Positions 25,028 to 34,036 of a DNA stretch of 64,000 nt are shown piece after piece (position 1 is the first letter of the stretch; each line of letters starts with the position of its first letter). The translations under genes and the position numbers were made by a program. The stretch spans positions 271,298 to 335,297 of the forward strand of contig NZ_LXVY01000044.1 of the NCBI RefSeq assembly GCF_001650735.1. The letters are read 5' to 3'. This DNA is from Sphingomonas sp. TDK1 (GTDB lineage Bacteria > Pseudomonadota > Alphaproteobacteria > Sphingomonadales > Sphingomonadaceae). The notes under the pieces are model-generated. The model saw nothing but the letters and a program-made list of their open reading frames with translations, searched no databases and was not told where the DNA came from.

Positions 25028-26554
25028 ATGCACCCGGCCGATCATGCCGCGCGCCATCCGCACAGGCCCGCCCTAGTGCTGGCCGAAACCGGCGAGACGA
25101 TCAGCTTCGGCACCCTGGACGCGCTGTCAAACCAAAGCGCGTGGCAGTTGCGCGCGCTGGGGCTGCGACGCGGCGACGTGGTTGCGACGCTATTCGCCAA
25201 TGCGCCCGAAGTCTTCGTGTTCGGTTGGGCGGCACAACGTTCCGGGCTGTACCAGACGGCGATCTCGAACAAGCTGAGCCCGCGCGACATCGCCTATATC
25301 CTGCGCGATTGCGGCGCGAGGCTGCTGCTCGCCTCCCCGGAGCATGCCGAGCTCGCCCGCACCGCGCTTGCCGAGCTGCCGGAACTCGTGGCCTATCGCT
25401 GGACCGGCAGCGACGACCGGCTGGGCGACTGGCGGGCGGCGGCATCGCTGCACCCACAATCTCCGATCGCCGACGAAAGCGCCGGCACCGACCTGCTCTA
25501 TTCCTCGGGCACCACGGGCCGCCCGAAAGGCGTGAAGCCCGCGCTGCCCACCGGCTCGATCGGCGCCGAGACGCCGCTGATGCGGATGGGCACTACGCTG
25601 TACGGCATGGGCGAGGACACCATCTATCTCTCCACCTCCCCGCTTTATCATGCCGCGCCGCTACGCTGGGCGATGGCGGTGCAGCAGCTCGGCGGCACGG
25701 TGGTGGTGATGGCGAGGTTTGATGCGGAGGAAACGCTGCGCCTGATCGCGCGCCACCGGATCACCCACGCCACCTTCGTGCCGACCCATTTCGTACGGAT
25801 GCTGAAGCTGCCGAAGGCCATACGATCGGCGCACGACCTTTCGTCGCTCCGCGCGGTGGTCCACGCCGCAGCGCCCTGCCCCGTGCCGGTCAAACAGGCG
25901 ATGATCGACTGGGTCGGGCCGATCGTCCATGAATATTATTCGGGCACCGAATGCTGCGGAATCACCGCCCTCTCCTGCGCGGAATGGCTCGAAAAACCGG
26001 GATCGGTCGGCCGCGCGGTGCTCGGCAAACTGCACGTGCTCGACGAGGCGGGGCGCGAGTTGCCGCCAGGGGAGACCGGCGCGATCTTCTTCAGCGACGG
26101 CCCCGTCTTCGAATACCTCAACGATCCCACCAAGACCGCGGAAGCGCATGACGCGCGCGGCTGGGCGACGCTGGGCGATATCGGCCATGTCGATGCCGAC
26201 GGCTATCTGTTCCTGTCCGATCGCAAGAGCTTCATGATCATCTCGGGGGGCGTGAACATCTACCCCCAGGAAATCGAGAACCTGCTCGTCACGCATCCCG
26301 CCGTCACCGACGTGGCGGTGATCGGGGTGCCGTGCGAGGAAATGGGCGAGATGGTGCTGGCGGTGGTGCAGCCCGCCCCCTCGGCGATCGCCGACGCCGC
26401 GCTGGTCGAGGAACTGCGCGCCTTCGCCCGGCAGGAACTCGGCCCGGTCAAGACGCCGCGCCGGATCGACTTCACCGACGCCCTGCCGCGCGAACCCACC
26501 GGCAAGCTGTTCAAGCGGCTGCTGCGCGAGCGCTACATGCCCCCCGCCGTCTGA
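25028..26554 (+). CDS. Acyl-CoA synthetase (AMP-dependent ligase)
   Basis: This is a 508-residue adenylate-forming enzyme. The P-loop-like motif is LLYSSGTTGRPKGVKPALP, the aromatic/acid motif is VHEYYSGTECCGITALS, the hinge Asp is in GDIGHVDADGYLFLSDR, and the C-terminal catalytic Lys is in LPREPTGKLFKRLLRER. It would activate a carboxylic acid to its CoA thioester at the cost of ATP, feeding the divergent beta-oxidation operon. The family is close to fatty-acid/bile-acid/cyclohexane-carboxylate-type ligases. The ATG at 25028 follows GGAGAGG. It is transcribed alone and ends in a hairpin that overlaps its stop codon. Confidence 0.94.
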   Translation: MHPADHAARHPHRPALVLAETGETISFGTLDALSNQSAWQLRALGLRRGDVVATLFANAPEVFVFGWAAQRSGLYQTAISNKLSPRDIAYILRDCGARLLLASPEHAELARTALAELPELVAYRWTGSDDRLGDWRAAASLHPQSPIADESAGTDLLYSSGTTGRPKGVKPALPTGSIGAETPLMRMGTTLYGMGEDTIYLSTSPLYHAAPLRWAMAVQQLGGTVVVMARFDAEETLRLIARHRITHATFVPTHFVRMLKLPKAIRSAHDLSSLRAVVHAAAPCPVPVKQAMIDWVGPIVHEYYSGTECCGITALSCAEWLEKPGSVGRAVLGKLHVLDEAGRELPPGETGAIFFSDGPVFEYLNDPTKTAEAHDARGWATLGDIGHVDADGYLFLSDRKSFMIISGGVNIYPQEIENLLVTHPAVTDVAVIGVPCEEMGEMVLAVVQPAPSAIADAALVEELRAFARQELGPVKTPRRIDFTDALPREPTGKLFKRLLRERYMPPAV

Positions 26555-26562
26555 CGGGGGGC
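26539..26562. terminator. Hairpin overlapping the synthetase stop, between convergent genes
   Basis: GCCCCCCG (26539-26546), an 8-nt loop holding the TGA stop, and CGGGGGGC (26555-26562) form a perfect 8-bp G/C stem. The following bases are TTCGCGATTC, only a weak T-run. The gene on the opposite strand ends at 26571, so the hairpin may stop transcription from both sides. Confidence 0.55.
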
Positions 26563-26570
26563 TTCGCGAT

Positions 26571-27677
26571 TCAGGGGATCAGCACCACCTTCACACACTC
26601 GCCGCGCTTCTGGGCGTCGATCGCCTCGTTGATCGCGGAGAGCGGGAAGGTCTTCACCAGCCGGTCGAACGGGAAACGCCCGGCGCGATGCGCGGCGACC
26701 AGCTCGGGAATGAAGCGCTGCGGATCGCTGTCACCTTCCATGATTCCCACTACCCGCTGGCCATAGGTGATCATGCCGGCAAGATTGATCGTCAGCGCAT
26801 CCTCGGCGCGCGGCGGCACGCCGACCAGCCCGAGCATCCCGCGCGACGTAAGGGCGCCGAGCACCGCCTGGATCGCCTCCACCCGGCCGCTCGTATCGAA
26901 GGCGAAGTCGACGCCGTCCGGCAGCAAGGCGCGCAATGCCTCGGTCACGTCGCCAGCGGCGGGATCGATCACCTGCGTCGCCCCCAAGTCGAGCGCAAGC
27001 TGGCGCCGCGCGGCAACCGGCTCGATAAGCACGATCGTCGAACAGCCCTGGATCACGGCACCCATAACCGCGGCGAGGCCAACCGGCCCGCCGCCGACGA
27101 TCGCGATGCTCGACCCCGCCGAGCACGCCATCGAGCGCATCACGCCGCCCGCCCCGGTCTGAAACCCGCAGCCGAGCGGCCCGAGGATTTCGAGCGGCGC
27201 CTCCGGGTCCTCGATCTTCACCACGTTTCGCGCGCGCACCACCGCATGGCCCGCAAAGCTCGACTGGCCGAAGAAGTGCGAGGCGATCGCCTCGTCGCCG
27301 TTCGCATAGGCCTTGGAGCCGTCGTCCAGCCGCATCCCCGCATAGTTGAGCGGCGGGAATTCCCGGCAATAGCTGGGCAACCCCTCGTCGCAGCGCGGGC
27401 AGTGGCCGCAGCTCGAAAAGCCGAGCACCACGCGGTCGCCGGGCGCCAGGTCCGTCACCCCTTCTCCCACCGCCTCGACGATCCCCGCGCCCTCATGGCC
27501 TAGTACCGCCGGCAGCGGATAGGGCACGAATTGGTCTCGAAACACCAGATCCGTATGGCACAGGCCAACCCCGACGATGCGCACGAGCACCTCGCCGGCG
27601 CGCGGCGCTTCCACCGCCACCGTCTCGATCGAAAAGGGCCCATGGGGTTCACGGGCAACGGCGGCGAGTGTCTGCAT
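26571..27677 (-). CDS. Zinc-dependent alcohol dehydrogenase (aryl/allylic alcohol type)
   Basis: This 368-residue class III-like zinc MDR alcohol dehydrogenase has catalytic Zn ligands in GLCHTDLVFRDQ and VLGHEGAGIVEAVGEG, and a structural Zn loop with four Cys in FSSCGHCPRCDEGLPSYC. The NAD-binding fold is SIAIVGGGPVGLAAVMGA. The sequence type matches benzyl/geraniol-type (XylB/AreB-like) dehydrogenases. It would oxidise the alcohol made by the neighbouring P450 to an aldehyde, which the aldehyde dehydrogenase at 32266 can take to the acid. It is the last gene of the TonB receptor-P450-AraC-ADH operon, 12 nt after the regulator. Confidence 0.93.
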   Translation of the reverse strand: MQTLAAVAREPHGPFSIETVAVEAPRAGEVLVRIVGVGLCHTDLVFRDQFVPYPLPAVLGHEGAGIVEAVGEGVTDLAPGDRVVLGFSSCGHCPRCDEGLPSYCREFPPLNYAGMRLDDGSKAYANGDEAIASHFFGQSSFAGHAVVRARNVVKIEDPEAPLEILGPLGCGFQTGAGGVMRSMACSAGSSIAIVGGGPVGLAAVMGAVIQGCSTIVLIEPVAARRQLALDLGATQVIDPAAGDVTEALRALLPDGVDFAFDTSGRVEAIQAVLGALTSRGMLGLVGVPPRAEDALTINLAGMITYGQRVVGIMEGDSDPQRFIPELVAAHRAGRFPFDRLVKTFPLSAINEAIDAQKRGECVKVVLIP

Positions 27678-27689
27678 GCTTTCCTCGGA

Positions 27690-28550
27690 TTATTGGGAGG
27701 GGTGTCGCCAGCTGCTCGGCGTCTGGCCGGCATATTGGCGGAAGGCGCGGGTGAAGTGGCTCTGGCTGGTGAAGCCGGTCATGTCGGCGACCTGCGCGAC
27801 CGAAAGGTCGGATTGCCCCAGCAGATCGCGGGCGCGGTCGAGCCGCGCCTTCATCACATATTGGTGCGGCGACATGCCGGTCGCGCGCTTGAACACGCGG
27901 CAGAAGTGCGACGCCGTCAGCCCCGCCTTGGCGGCGAGCGCCTCCAGGCTGTGCTCGGCTTCGGGTCGCGCGAGAATATCGTTCATAATCTGGTGGATGC
28001 GATAGGCGGAGAAGTCGGCGCTGGGGAACGCGCCCTCGGTGCCCGGCGTGGTTCCGCGCAGGGTATGCGCCTTCAGCGCATCGAGCAGCGTGCCAATATA
28101 GGCGGTGCGTTCGGGCGTGGGCGCGCCGTAGAGCTCTCCCAGAATCTGCCGGGTCAATGCGATGCCCAGCGGATCGGCAAAGGCGAAGCGCATCTCGCGG
28201 AACTGGTTATAGGCGCTCTGGTCCTGCAACTGCGCGACCGGCACGGAGACGGTGACGACGTCCAGCTCCCCGTCGATCCGCCAGCCGGTGCGGCATCCCG
28301 CGGGCACGATCGTCGCGCAGCCCGGGATCGAGCGCGAGGCGCTCCAATGGTCGGCTTCCCACAACCGGGTATCGGGCTTGCCGCCGACATGGACGACGAA
28401 CACCGGATCCACCAGCGCGGGCAGCTCGTAGCTGCCGATGAACTGGCGCCAGCGGGCGAATTGCCAGGCGCCGATGTTCACGCTGCGATCGGGCGCTCGG
28501 CCAATCGTATCCGCAATGATGGTTTCGTTGCTCATCGGCCGGTTCGCCAT
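27690..28550 (-). CDS. AraC-family transcriptional regulator
   Basis: This is a 286-residue regulator with an N-terminal AraC-binding-like domain (about residues 20-180) and a C-terminal double HTH. The first helix pair is in EALAAKAGLTASHFCRVFKR and the second in SVAQVADMTGFTSQSHFTRA, ending FRQYAGQTPSSWR. The start is set at ATG 28550 with GAGAGG five bases upstream; an inner Met at 28535 is possible. It lies inside the P450/ADH operon, so it is expected to respond to the pathway substrate and activate the divergent promoters that share the 18-bp motif. That assignment is inference. Confidence 0.92.
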   Translation of the reverse strand: MANRPMSNETIIADTIGRAPDRSVNIGAWQFARWRQFIGSYELPALVDPVFVVHVGGKPDTRLWEADHWSASRSIPGCATIVPAGCRTGWRIDGELDVVTVSVPVAQLQDQSAYNQFREMRFAFADPLGIALTRQILGELYGAPTPERTAYIGTLLDALKAHTLRGTTPGTEGAFPSADFSAYRIHQIMNDILARPEAEHSLEALAAKAGLTASHFCRVFKRATGMSPHQYVMKARLDRARDLLGQSDLSVAQVADMTGFTSQSHFTRAFRQYAGQTPSSWRHPSQ

Positions 28551-28561
28551 CGCACCTCTCC

Positions 28562-29791
28562 TCAGGCAGGCCGCAGAATGACGTCGAGGTTCTTGAGGCC
28601 GTTGATGAAATTCGACCGGAACCGTCGCGGCGGCGCTTGCACCTCGAACGAGGTAACACGATCCGCCAGCATGTCGAAGGCGACGCGCAACTGCATCTCC
28701 GCCAGCCGCGAGCCGACGCAGACATGCTGCCCCGATCCGAAACCGACATGCTGCGCGCCCTTGCGTCCGACCAGGAAGCGATCGGCATCGGGGAACACCT
28801 GTTCGTCGCGATTGGCGGAAATGTACCAGAGGACCACCTTGTCCCCCTTCGCCACCTTCTGCCCGCCGATGACCGTGTCTTCCATCGCGGTGCGGCGCAT
28901 GTGCATCACCGGGCTGGCATGACGCACCATCTCCGCCGTCGCGGTCTTGAGCAGGCTGCGGTCGGCACGGATCGCCTGCCACTGGTCTGGGTTTGCCGAA
29001 AAGGCCGCGACGCTGTGGCTCAGCGAATTGCGGGTGGTCTCGTTGCCGCCGACCAGCACCAGGATCAGGTTGCCGATGAAATCCCGGAACGGCACCGGTA
29101 CGCCGTCGATCTCGGCATTGGCGAGCAGCGAGGCGATGTCCGACGTGGGTTCGGCGCGGCGCGCCTCGAACAGCTCCTGCGCGAAGGCGAAGAATTCGCT
29201 GAGGGTTGCGGCCATCGCCTCGGGGCTCTGGCGGAACTCGGGATCGTCCTCGCCGACAAAGGCGTTGGTCCAATCATAAAGGCTCGGCCACAGATCGCCC
29301 GACACGCCGAGCAGTTCGGCCAGTGTCATCAACGGCAGCGGCGCCGACAGGAGCGGTACAAGATTGACCGGCTCGCCGAGCGGAATCGCGTCGACCAGCC
29401 GCGTCACGCGCTCGCGGATCCGCGTCTCGATGTCGCCCAGCCGGCCCGGCGCCAGCGCAGGCATGATGAACTTGCGGTAGCGGGTGTGTACCGGTGGATC
29501 GCGCGAGATGAACGGTACGCCGATCGCCGACTCCCCTGCGCCGGTGAGCCCCACTTCATTCTCGTTGAAGATGCGGTGCCCGCCATTTTCGTGCGCCGAG
29601 GAGAATAGCTGGGGCTGGCGCGATACCTCGACGATATCGGCATGGCGCAGCACCGACCAGAAACCGTCGCCATCGGTTTCGGGCGTCCAGTGGACCGGAT
29701 CTTCGCGGCGCAGCGCCGCGAAGAGATCCCAGGGAACCCCAGCCTCGTACAGGCTTGGATCCTTCAGGTCGGCTTGCAGCAATGTTGCCAT
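28562..29791 (-). CDS. Cytochrome P450
   Basis: This is a 409-residue soluble bacterial P450. The I-helix oxygen-binding motif is VLVGGNETTRNSLSH, the K-helix ExxR is EMVR in TAEMVRHASPVMHMRR, and the heme Cys lies in VGFGSGQHVCVGSRLAEMQL. All catalytic motifs are intact. The overall type is that of catabolic class I P450s that hydroxylate terpenoid, alkyl or aromatic substrates (for example the CYP108 group), but the family number cannot be fixed by eye. No ferredoxin or reductase gene is adjacent, so electrons must come from elsewhere. It is 2 nt downstream of the TonB receptor, which would import its substrate. Confidence 0.94.
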   Translation of the reverse strand: MATLLQADLKDPSLYEAGVPWDLFAALRREDPVHWTPETDGDGFWSVLRHADIVEVSRQPQLFSSAHENGGHRIFNENEVGLTGAGESAIGVPFISRDPPVHTRYRKFIMPALAPGRLGDIETRIRERVTRLVDAIPLGEPVNLVPLLSAPLPLMTLAELLGVSGDLWPSLYDWTNAFVGEDDPEFRQSPEAMAATLSEFFAFAQELFEARRAEPTSDIASLLANAEIDGVPVPFRDFIGNLILVLVGGNETTRNSLSHSVAAFSANPDQWQAIRADRSLLKTATAEMVRHASPVMHMRRTAMEDTVIGGQKVAKGDKVVLWYISANRDEQVFPDADRFLVGRKGAQHVGFGSGQHVCVGSRLAEMQLRVAFDMLADRVTSFEVQAPPRRFRSNFINGLKNLDVILRPA

Positions 29792-29793
29792 GA

Positions 29794-32064
29794 TCAGAAA
29801 CTCACCCGGGCGGAGAGGCCATAGGTTCGCGGCATCGCCGGAACCAGGAAGTTGTAGGGGAAGCCGGCACCGCGAAGATCGAGCCCATAGGCATAGGTGC
29901 GCGCGTTGAGCAGGTTGTTGGCGAATGCCTTGAAGGTGAAGCGGTCGACGGTAAGTGCGGCGGTTAGGTTCACCTTGGCATAGCCTTCCTGCTGAAGTTC
30001 GCGGTTCTGCTGCGCCGTGCCCACGGCGTTCACCGCGTTGAACGGCGAAAAATACTGCCGTGAGAAATAGGCGACGCTGGGCGAAAGGGTCAGGCCGGTG
30101 GTACCCCGCCGGAACAGGGTCAGGTCCGCCCCCGCCTGCGCCGTGAAGCGCGGCGCGAACGGCAGGTCGTTGCCGGACAGGTTGGTGCCCTGAAGGGTCA
30201 GTTCCTTGTAGGTCGAATGGAGATAGCCGGCGGCAGCGTTCAGGGTCAGCGTCGGCGCCACGCGAAGCCGCGCCTCGCCCTCCACCCCATAGACTTCGGC
30301 CTTGGGCGCGTTGACCAGGAAGGAGACCGGTCCCGGCCGCGTGTCCTGCACCTGCTGGTTGCGATAGTCATAGTAGAAGCCGGCCATCGACAGGGTCAGT
30401 GCATTGTCGAGATAGCGGCCCTTCAGGCCCACCTCATAGGCGTTGACCCGTTCGGGATTGATGTAGTTGATGCCCGCCGACGAGGTATAGCCGCCGCCGT
30501 TGAACGCGCCAGAGCGATAGCCGCGATTATAGCTGGCATAGACGAGCGTGCCGTTGTCGAAGGTATAGCTGAGCGACACCCGCCCAGTGAGCGCATTGTT
30601 ACGGCCATCAAGCTGGTAGCGCGCTGCGGGGTTGTAGGCACAGGTGCCAGGCACGGTGGGGCATGGCACCGTCGTCGCAAGCGGCGTCCGGGCACCATCG
30701 ACATTGCCGGCGAAGAGATAGGCATAGCCGTCGCGATACTGGCTGCGGTCCCAGGTATAGCGGGCGCCGAGCGTGAGGGTCAGCTTTGGGGTGAGCGCAT
30801 AATCGCCCTGTGCAAACACCGCATAGGAGCGGCGGACCTGGCGATAATGCTGGAAGAAGCCGCCGTTGATCGTCGGCGCGATCGCCTGGCCGATGTTGAA
30901 CGTGTTGTCCGTGATCGTCTCGTCCCAGCCATAGAAGCCGCCGCCTACCAGCTTCAGCTTGCCCGCATCATAGTTGAAGCGCGCCTCCTCGCTGAACTGC
31001 TGGAATTTCGATTGCCAGTTGATGTCGAGGATATCGAGCGGCGATCCGTCGGCAGCCTGTTGCAGATTCTGCTTGCCGCCGTCGCGCGAGGTGATCGAGG
31101 TGAAGGTTAGCGCCGGCGAGATGGTGTAGGCGATCGTCGCCGATCCACCATAGGCCTCGGTCTTGTTCAGGCCGATGCGGTTCTCGTTGACCTGGAAAAA
31201 ATCGAGTCCGCTGCGATAGGGCAGCAGCCCTTGCACGGCAGCCTGGCTGGCGCGATCGCGCCCCCCATAGACTTTGAGCTTGATGTCGAGCGGCCCCTTG
31301 CCCGGCCGGATGCGCAGGGTCGCGCGGCCCTGCAGCGTGTCCTGCGAATTGGCATCGCGGCCACCGGGATAGACATTCTGGATCTGGCCGTCGCCCTTCA
31401 CATAGTTGCCGGCGATCCGCACGCCCAGTTCATCTTCCACCATCGTCGCTTCAATCGCGGCCTGGGCAGTGACGGTGTTGAAATTGCCGTAGCCGGCCTC
31501 GGCATAGCCCTGGTTGCCGCTAAGCGTCGGCGTCTTGGTGATGAAGTTGATCGCGCCGCCGGTCGTGTTGCGGCCGAACAGCGTGCCCTGCGGCCCACGC
31601 AGCACCTCTACACGTTCCATGTCGAACAGGCCCATGCCGTGCGCGGTGCGGCTCGCGAGATAGACATCGTCGACATACACGCCGATCGGCGACGCCTGGT
31701 TCGAGTTGTACTCGTTGGCAACGCTGATGCCGCGCAGCGAGAAGTTCGGCTGGGTCGATCCATAGGGACTGCTGACCTGAAGGTTCGGCACCGCCGTCGC
31801 CAGGCTGGCGGAGTTGACGATTCCCTTGCTGGCCAGCGTGTCGCCCCCGATCGCCGAAATGGCGATCGGCACGGTGAGGATCGATTCCGCCCGCCGCTGT
31901 GCCGTGACGATGATCTCCCCGTCGCCCGCCGCGCTCGCCTGCGCCGACGGCGTGGTCTGATCGGGTGCAGCCGGGTCGGTGTCCGCTGCGGACTGCGCAT
32001 AGGCCGACACGGGAAGTATCGATGCGACCCCTGCAAGCAGCGCAGCGATGATGCTGGCCTTCAT
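29794..32064 (-). CDS. TonB-dependent outer-membrane receptor
   Basis: This is a 756-residue receptor. A signal peptide (MKASIIAALLAGVASILPVS, then AYAQ) is followed by a TonB-box-like EIIVTAQRR, a plug domain with FSLRGISVANEYNS and VEVLRGPQGTLFGRNTTGG, and a long beta-barrel ending in an aromatic-rich strand with terminal Phe (YGLSARVSF). The start is ATG 32064; the frame extends upstream but without a leader. The subclass is the sphingomonad type linked to uptake of hydrophobic carbon sources rather than siderophores. It is the first gene of the operon and is divergent from aldehyde dehydrogenase, with the 18-bp motif 100 bp upstream of its start. Confidence 0.94.
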   Translation of the reverse strand: MKASIIAALLAGVASILPVSAYAQSAADTDPAAPDQTTPSAQASAAGDGEIIVTAQRRAESILTVPIAISAIGGDTLASKGIVNSASLATAVPNLQVSSPYGSTQPNFSLRGISVANEYNSNQASPIGVYVDDVYLASRTAHGMGLFDMERVEVLRGPQGTLFGRNTTGGAINFITKTPTLSGNQGYAEAGYGNFNTVTAQAAIEATMVEDELGVRIAGNYVKGDGQIQNVYPGGRDANSQDTLQGRATLRIRPGKGPLDIKLKVYGGRDRASQAAVQGLLPYRSGLDFFQVNENRIGLNKTEAYGGSATIAYTISPALTFTSITSRDGGKQNLQQAADGSPLDILDINWQSKFQQFSEEARFNYDAGKLKLVGGGFYGWDETITDNTFNIGQAIAPTINGGFFQHYRQVRRSYAVFAQGDYALTPKLTLTLGARYTWDRSQYRDGYAYLFAGNVDGARTPLATTVPCPTVPGTCAYNPAARYQLDGRNNALTGRVSLSYTFDNGTLVYASYNRGYRSGAFNGGGYTSSAGINYINPERVNAYEVGLKGRYLDNALTLSMAGFYYDYRNQQVQDTRPGPVSFLVNAPKAEVYGVEGEARLRVAPTLTLNAAAGYLHSTYKELTLQGTNLSGNDLPFAPRFTAQAGADLTLFRRGTTGLTLSPSVAYFSRQYFSPFNAVNAVGTAQQNRELQQEGYAKVNLTAALTVDRFTFKAFANNLLNARTYAYGLDLRGAGFPYNFLVPAMPRTYGLSARVSF

Positions 32065-32163
32065 GGTGCCTCTCCATTTTTCGATGAGGCTCTGTTGCGG
32101 CCTCTTCCACTCGAGGGTGTAGCCCAGCCCGCCGCCCAGCGCGTTGCACCGACTTGCCGCGCT

Positions 32164-32181
32164 TTTTGACATTTCTTGCGC
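32164..32181. promoter_or_regulatory. 18-bp regulatory motif, copy 2
   Basis: TTTTGACATTTCTTGCGC is identical to 24947-24964. It sits 100 bp upstream of the TonB receptor start and 85 bp upstream of the aldehyde dehydrogenase start, nearly the same geometry as copy 1. Both copies also have GCG a few bases to the left. The conserved position in two divergent catabolic promoters points to one activator. Confidence 0.7.
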
Positions 32182-32265
32182 TGCGGGCGGCAAGCGCCGG
32201 GCGATCTGATACGCCCCCATTCAAGAGCGCGGCCCCGGCATCGCGCCGACGCACAGGAGAGTGAC

Positions 32266-33693
32266 ATGCAGTTTGACGGGCTGTTTTCGATGACCATCGG
32301 TGGGCGCGCGGTTGCCGGCGAGCACCGGTTCGACGTGCTCAATCCGGCCACCGAGGCGCCGATCGCGCAGGCCCCCGACGCCACACGCGCCGAACTGGAT
32401 GCGGCCGTCGCTGCGGCACGCGCGGCTTTCCCGGGCTGGGCCGACACGCCAATCGCGACGCGCCGCGCGCTGCTGGAGCAACTGGCCAATGCGCTGATGG
32501 CCGAAATCGACGGCTTCACCCGCCTCCTGACCGCGGAGCAGGGCAAGCCTCATGCTGATGCCCGTACAGAGATCCTCGCCTCCGCCTATTGGCTGCAAGG
32601 GGCGGCGACCCTGGACCTGCCCGTAACCGTCAACGAAGACAGCGCCGAACGCTACAGCGAGACGCGGCACGTGCCGATCGGCGTGGTCGGCGCGATCGCG
32701 CCGTGGAATTTCCCGATGGTGCTGGCGATGTTCAAGCTGGGCCCGGCGCTGCTGGCGGGCAACACCGTAGTGCTGAAACCCTCGCCCTTCACGCCGCTGA
32801 CGACGCTGAAATTCGGCGAACTGGCGGCGGCGATCCTGCCCGCCGGCGTGCTCAACACCATCAGCGGCGGCGACCGGCTCGGCCCTTGGCTGACCGAACA
32901 TCCCGGCATCGATAAGGTGAGCTTCACCGGCTCGACCGCCACCGGCCGCCGGGTCATGCAGAGCGCCTCGGCGACGCTCAAGCGCGTCACACTGGAACTG
33001 GGCGGCAATGATCCCGCGATCGTGCTGGCCGATGCGGATGTGGAGGCGCTGGCCGAGCGGCTGTTCTGGGCCGCCTTCGCCAATAACGGGCAGGTCTGCA
33101 TCGCCACCAAGCGCATGTATGTGCACGAGCAGGTCTATGATCGCCTGAAGGACGCGCTGGTCGCCTATGCACGCACGGTGAGGTTGGGCGACGGTGCCGA
33201 GCAGGGAACGCAGTTGGGGCCGATCAACAATGCCGTGCAATATCGCCGGGTGCTCGATCTGATCGCGGATGCGCGCGAGCAGGGCTATCGCTTCCTGACC
33301 GGCGACGCGCCGCATGAAGGACCAGGCTATTTCGTCCCGGTGACGATCCTCGATAATCCGCCCGAAACGAGCCGGATCGTCCAGGAGGAACAGTTCGGCC
33401 CGGTGCTGCCGCTAGTGAAGTTTCGCGATATCGACGAGGTGATCGCCCGCGCCAATGCAAGCGACTATGGGTTGGGCGCCTCGGTCTGGGGCAGCGACGA
33501 GGATGCCGCGCTCGCGGTGGCACGGCGGATCGCCAGCGGCACGGTGTGGATCAACGAGACCCAGCATCTCAGCCCCCTCGCTGCCTTTGGCGGGATGAAG
33601 CAATCGGGACTCGGGGTGGAAGGCGGCGTGGAAGGGCTACTTGAATATACCAATGCCCAAACGGTCGTTCGCCGTCGCAATGCATCCACCTGA
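32266..33693 (+). CDS. NAD(P)-dependent aldehyde dehydrogenase
   Basis: This is a 475-residue ALDH-superfamily enzyme. It has the catalytic Asn region APWNFPMVLAMFKLGPALLA, the cofactor segment VSFTGSTATGRRVMQSAS, general-base Glu in VTLELGGNDPAIVLADAD, and the nucleophilic Cys in NNGQVCIATKRMYV. It would turn the aldehyde from the zinc alcohol dehydrogenase into a carboxylic acid, which the acyl-CoA synthetase can activate. The start is ATG 32266 after AGGAGAG. It is monocistronic and divergent from the TonB receptor operon. Confidence 0.94.
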   Translation: MQFDGLFSMTIGGRAVAGEHRFDVLNPATEAPIAQAPDATRAELDAAVAAARAAFPGWADTPIATRRALLEQLANALMAEIDGFTRLLTAEQGKPHADARTEILASAYWLQGAATLDLPVTVNEDSAERYSETRHVPIGVVGAIAPWNFPMVLAMFKLGPALLAGNTVVLKPSPFTPLTTLKFGELAAAILPAGVLNTISGGDRLGPWLTEHPGIDKVSFTGSTATGRRVMQSASATLKRVTLELGGNDPAIVLADADVEALAERLFWAAFANNGQVCIATKRMYVHEQVYDRLKDALVAYARTVRLGDGAEQGTQLGPINNAVQYRRVLDLIADAREQGYRFLTGDAPHEGPGYFVPVTILDNPPETSRIVQEEQFGPVLPLVKFRDIDEVIARANASDYGLGASVWGSDEDAALAVARRIASGTVWINETQHLSPLAAFGGMKQSGLGVEGGVEGLLEYTNAQTVVRRRNAST

Positions 33694-34036
33694 TCGTCGC
33701 GTTGCTCGCAGGTCTCGGCTTCATGCCTCGACGTGATAGCTCCCCCTGAAGAGAGCGGCAATGTCTCTGCCAGCTTGGCGATGGTTGGCACCCGGTTAAA
33801 ACTCGACTGTCGGTCCGGCTGCATTGGCGTGAACGCCGAGATCTAATACCAACGTGCATTGAGGCGGACTCACCATGCCGCACGCCGTCATCCCGGCGAA
33901 GGCCGGGATCCATTCGCCTCTCGGTCACAGTGAAAGCCGACAGCGAGACCCCAATGGACCCCGGCTTTCGCCGGGGTGACGATATGGGGCAGCGATGGGT
34001 TCTTATCCGCGCAACCTGGTATAATCCGTTTCCACG
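33694..34036. other. Intergenic region, 343 bp, with palindromic repeat
   Basis: I see no gene. The stretch contains a large inverted repeat (33886-33981) and marks the border between the catabolic block and mobile-element DNA. Confidence 0.5.
33886..33981. repeat. Palindromic REP-like intergenic element
   Basis: The left arm at 33886-33913 begins CGTCATCCCGGCGAAGGCCG. The right arm at 33954-33981 is its reverse complement with about four mismatches over 28 bases, and 40 bases separate them. The sequence has the form of dispersed repeats common in sphingomonad and caulobacter intergenic regions. When transcribed it would form a long hairpin, so it may also act as a terminator or mRNA stabiliser for the aldehyde dehydrogenase transcript. 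Confidence 0.85.
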
